DNA of 64,000 nucleotides from an uncultured Roseicyclus sp. Its GTDB lineage: Bacteria > Pseudomonadota > Alphaproteobacteria > Rhodobacterales > Rhodobacteraceae. Below are positions 62,228 to 64,000 of the stretch, in pieces; position 1 is the first letter of the stretch, and each line of letters opens with the position of its first letter. Position numbers and translations under genes: made by a program. A model generated the notes under the pieces. The model did no database searches. It was given only the letters and a program-made list of their open reading frames with translations, and was not told where the DNA came from. The DNA lies in assembly GCA_947494975.1 (NCBI GenBank), contig CANLXA010000003.1, positions 558,001 through 622,000 of the forward strand. The letters run 5' to 3'.

Positions 62228-63739
62228 TCACGACTTTGCACCCTCCCGCGAAATCCGCTTGCCCGACAGCTTTGTGTAGGGGAGCCGGGTGAGATTGCTG
62301 GTGCAGAGCCCGGCACTGTCGACGTTGAACGTCGCCCGGGCAATCGGATCGTAAGCCGCCTTGTGCGACACCGCAGCCTTCACGATGACGAATGTGGCGT
62401 CCTCGGGTCGTACCCCCTGCGAATGCAGATGGCCAAGATCCATCGGCGCGGTCTTATGGGTCGTCAGAAGGATGATCGCCTGATCGTTTTCAAGCACCGC
62501 GCAGGGCCCCATCTCGATCCGTGTGCCGCGCATGGAGGCCAGATGCGACTTCGGGTTTTCCAGATCGAACACCCCATCCGATAGGTGCCGAACCCTCCCC
62601 GATACGGCCACCGGCTCGCCATGAAATTCATCGGTCTTGGCCCCGATCTTCAGATGAATCTCCTCGCCCTGCCCTGCGTCCCGACAGGACAGGACCGCAT
62701 CGGGATCATTGATCACGGCCACGATGCCGCGCCGTCCCGATGCCAGCAGCGGCGCAAGGATATCGGTGGCGTCCCCGGGTGATCCGCCGCCGATGTTGTC
62801 GGCCGCCTCAACCAGCAGAACCGGTCCGTCTCCGGGCGGCAGGGCGTCGACCCGGCTCAGGACCACCTCCAGCGTCTCTTCTTCGGGATAGCCGTCGTCG
62901 AGATGCGCCTCCAGCACGTCGACCAGCTCGTCCAGATACGCCGCAGCCCGCGCGGGATCTCCGCGCGTCGCGGCATTCAGGCTAAAGCCGCAATCGGCGA
63001 TATCGGCATAGGCGTAACCGGCCATTACGTTGATCCCGATGATCTGCGGATCTCTCGCCTCGATCGCGCGCGCGTGTGCCAGAACCGCGCGCATGGGGTC
63101 AGCGGCGGAGCCAACGCCCGTTGGCGGTAGGACATAGGGTGTAGGCCGATGGACCTGGCGCAGAGTACACGGCGATTTCAGAAGACCGTCGAGTGTCCGT
63201 GCCGCGCGCACGGCCGTGTCACGCGCGTCGCCGTGCGGATTCTCCCGGTACGCATCGAGCACGGTGGAATGATCCACCATAGCCTGAGAGACATTGGCAT
63301 GCAGGTCCAGAACGGCCACGACGGGCACGTCGCGGCCCGCCTCGTTGAGCAAAGTCGACAGCCGCGCCAGAACAGCGCCTTCAACGTCGTCGCACCCCTC
63401 ACTCACCATTGCGCCGTGCAAGATCAGAAAGACAGCGTCGATTGCGTCTATATGCTCGACCACGTCGGCAAAGAACCGATCCTCGAAGCGCGCGACAGCG
63501 GCGGCCTCCACAAGGCCGCCCGGCATCGCCGCCATATGAATGGACGGGATCACGCGCCACCCCGCGCTTTCGGCCACACTGAGCGCACCATCCATGGGCG
63601 ATCCATTCCCGCGCATCGTGCGCACCATGTTTGTGCCATCGACGCAAATGCCAGCCTCAAAATCGGCGAGAGTCGTTTTCTGGGCCAGAAACGTATGGGT
63701 TTCATGAAACAGGCCCGCCATTAAAACGTTCGGCGTCAT
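62228..63739 (-). CDS. M81-family (MlrC-like) metallopeptidase, second copy
   Basis: A 503-aa paralogue of the 21078-22574 protein. VLMAGLFHETHTFLAQ opens it; LILHGAMVSEGCDDVEGAVL, VAVLDLHANVSQAMVD and the C-terminal SNLTRLPYTKLSGKRI are family blocks. The ATG at 63739 gives the family start and has GGGAGA upstream. First gene of the M81-sialidase-MFS operon, driven by a predicted promoter with a GntR-type site. Presumably hydrolyses an amide or peptide bond. Confidence 0.88.
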   Translation of the reverse strand: MTPNVLMAGLFHETHTFLAQKTTLADFEAGICVDGTNMVRTMRGNGSPMDGALSVAESAGWRVIPSIHMAAMPGGLVEAAAVARFEDRFFADVVEHIDAIDAVFLILHGAMVSEGCDDVEGAVLARLSTLLNEAGRDVPVVAVLDLHANVSQAMVDHSTVLDAYRENPHGDARDTAVRAARTLDGLLKSPCTLRQVHRPTPYVLPPTGVGSAADPMRAVLAHARAIEARDPQIIGINVMAGYAYADIADCGFSLNAATRGDPARAAAYLDELVDVLEAHLDDGYPEEETLEVVLSRVDALPPGDGPVLLVEAADNIGGGSPGDATDILAPLLASGRRGIVAVINDPDAVLSCRDAGQGEEIHLKIGAKTDEFHGEPVAVSGRVRHLSDGVFDLENPKSHLASMRGTRIEMGPCAVLENDQAIILLTTHKTAPMDLGHLHSQGVRPEDATFVIVKAAVSHKAAYDPIARATFNVDSAGLCTSNLTRLPYTKLSGKRISREGAKS

Positions 63740-63799
63740 GTGGCATCTCCCGCGAGAAGAAACAGTGCGCCGGGCCACAGCGCCGGGCCGATCTATTCG

Positions 63800-63828
63800 A
63801 TTATTATGGTAACATGATCTATCGTCAA
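63800..63828 (-). promoter_or_regulatory. Promoter with embedded GntR-type site (promoter D)
   Basis: On the minus strand: -35 TTGACG (63828-63823), 17-bp spacer, -10 AATAAT (63805-63800). The site GTAACATGATCTAT (63809-63822) fills the spacer, a position that would block RNA polymerase. 61 bp remain to the M81 start. Confidence 0.6.
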
Positions 63829-63873
63829 TCCGTCACGCGGGTAGCCTGGTTGCGTCCAGATCCGTCTCTGGCG

Positions 63874-64000
63874 CTATTGCGCCGACAGCAATGCCCCGAG
63901 GAGCGGTCCGTCGCCTCGAAGTTCAGCGGCCACGACGTCCGCCCGGAAGAACTCGGGCATCGTGTTCAACTCGCGTTTGACGCGACCAATGTAGCCGTCC
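63874..64000 (-). CDS. ROK-family kinase-like protein, C-terminal end only
   Basis: Open frame entering from the right edge of the window and ending at a TAG (63876-63874). The last 42 residues include TMPEFFRADVVAAELRGDGPLLGALLSAQ-type tail (motif GDGPLLGALL, cf. GDDAGLIGAA in ROK kinases). ROK members phosphorylate sugars or amino sugars such as N-acetylmannosamine. The rest of the gene is outside the window; a ROK-type repressor or related kinase remains possible. Confidence 0.5.
   Translation of the reverse strand, partial: DGYIGRVKRELNTMPEFFRADVVAAELRGDGPLLGALLSAQ

Noticed and set aside
1-64000. CRISPR arrays, insertion sequences, prophage or integron elements
   Set aside because: No regularly spaced repeats, transposase or integrase motifs, or phage structural genes were seen on either strand.

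Overview
The window is GC-rich, gene-dense and reads as an alphaproteobacterium, most likely a marine-type member of the Rhodobacterales. The grounds are a complete-looking nqr operon, FnrL-type TTGA-N6-TCAA boxes with a FixK/FixL-like pair, several peptide-type ABC operons, M81 (MlrC-like) proteins, a DauA-like oxidoreductase, and frequent GTG/TTG starts with 4-bp ATGA/GTGA overlaps. Taxonomy is inferred from gene content. No rRNA, tRNA, CRISPR array, insertion sequence or phage gene was seen.

1-6.4 kb: nqrA (5'-truncated by the window edge), nqrB, C, D, E and F, then apbE (flavinyltransferase), a 56-codon nqrM missed by length filters, and a two-CBS protein. NqrB is short and lacks the SGAT flavin-attachment motif that NqrC keeps.

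6.4-20.2 kb: a low-oxygen/stress block with a bactofilin-like membrane protein, DUF2267, a FixK-like Crp/Fnr regulator, an OmpR-type response regulator, a PAS hybrid kinase whose PAS has a FixL-like heme-ligand histidine, an M50-CBS protease, two double-Usp proteins, Hsp20, PEP synthase, and a DUF5368 / SQR-like pair. Six TTGA-N6-TCAA-type boxes lie 50-120 bp before these genes, so they look like a local FNR/FixK regulon. About 0.9 kb without a recognisable gene follows.

21-30 kb: an RpiR-regulated dipeptide ABC operon (SBP-B-C-D-F) ending in an M81 protein, with a divergent DauA-like amino-acid oxidase. 30-33 kb: a cold-shock protein plus fatty-acid desaturase, a 44-aa charged protein, and a secreted five-repeat Cys protein. 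33-40.5 kb: small-molecule catabolism genes (RraA-like, AstE/AspA-like, SMP-30, threonine-synthase-like, SDR, DapA-like, PhyH dioxygenase, AraC).

40.5-64 kb: a large, apparently single catabolic island. It holds a class-III aminotransferase, an amidohydrolase, a Dpp-type ABC transporter followed by a NanA/DapA lyase, six coupled genes (Gfo/Idh, SDR, Gfo/Idh, SDR, HpcH aldolase, DSD1-like deaminase), a RidA/GntR/SDR operon, a NagA-like deacetylase, an MFS-HEAT fusion, a sialidase-like protein, a second M81 protein and the 3' end of a ROK-like kinase. Four promoter regions of the island share a TAACATGAT-like site placed over predicted promoter elements, presumably the operator of the local GntR regulator. 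The island's solute-binding protein reads as a circular permutation of the SBP_bac_5 fold: the family's C-terminal half comes first, after a new signal peptide, and the N-terminal half comes second. This is the most unusual object in the window.
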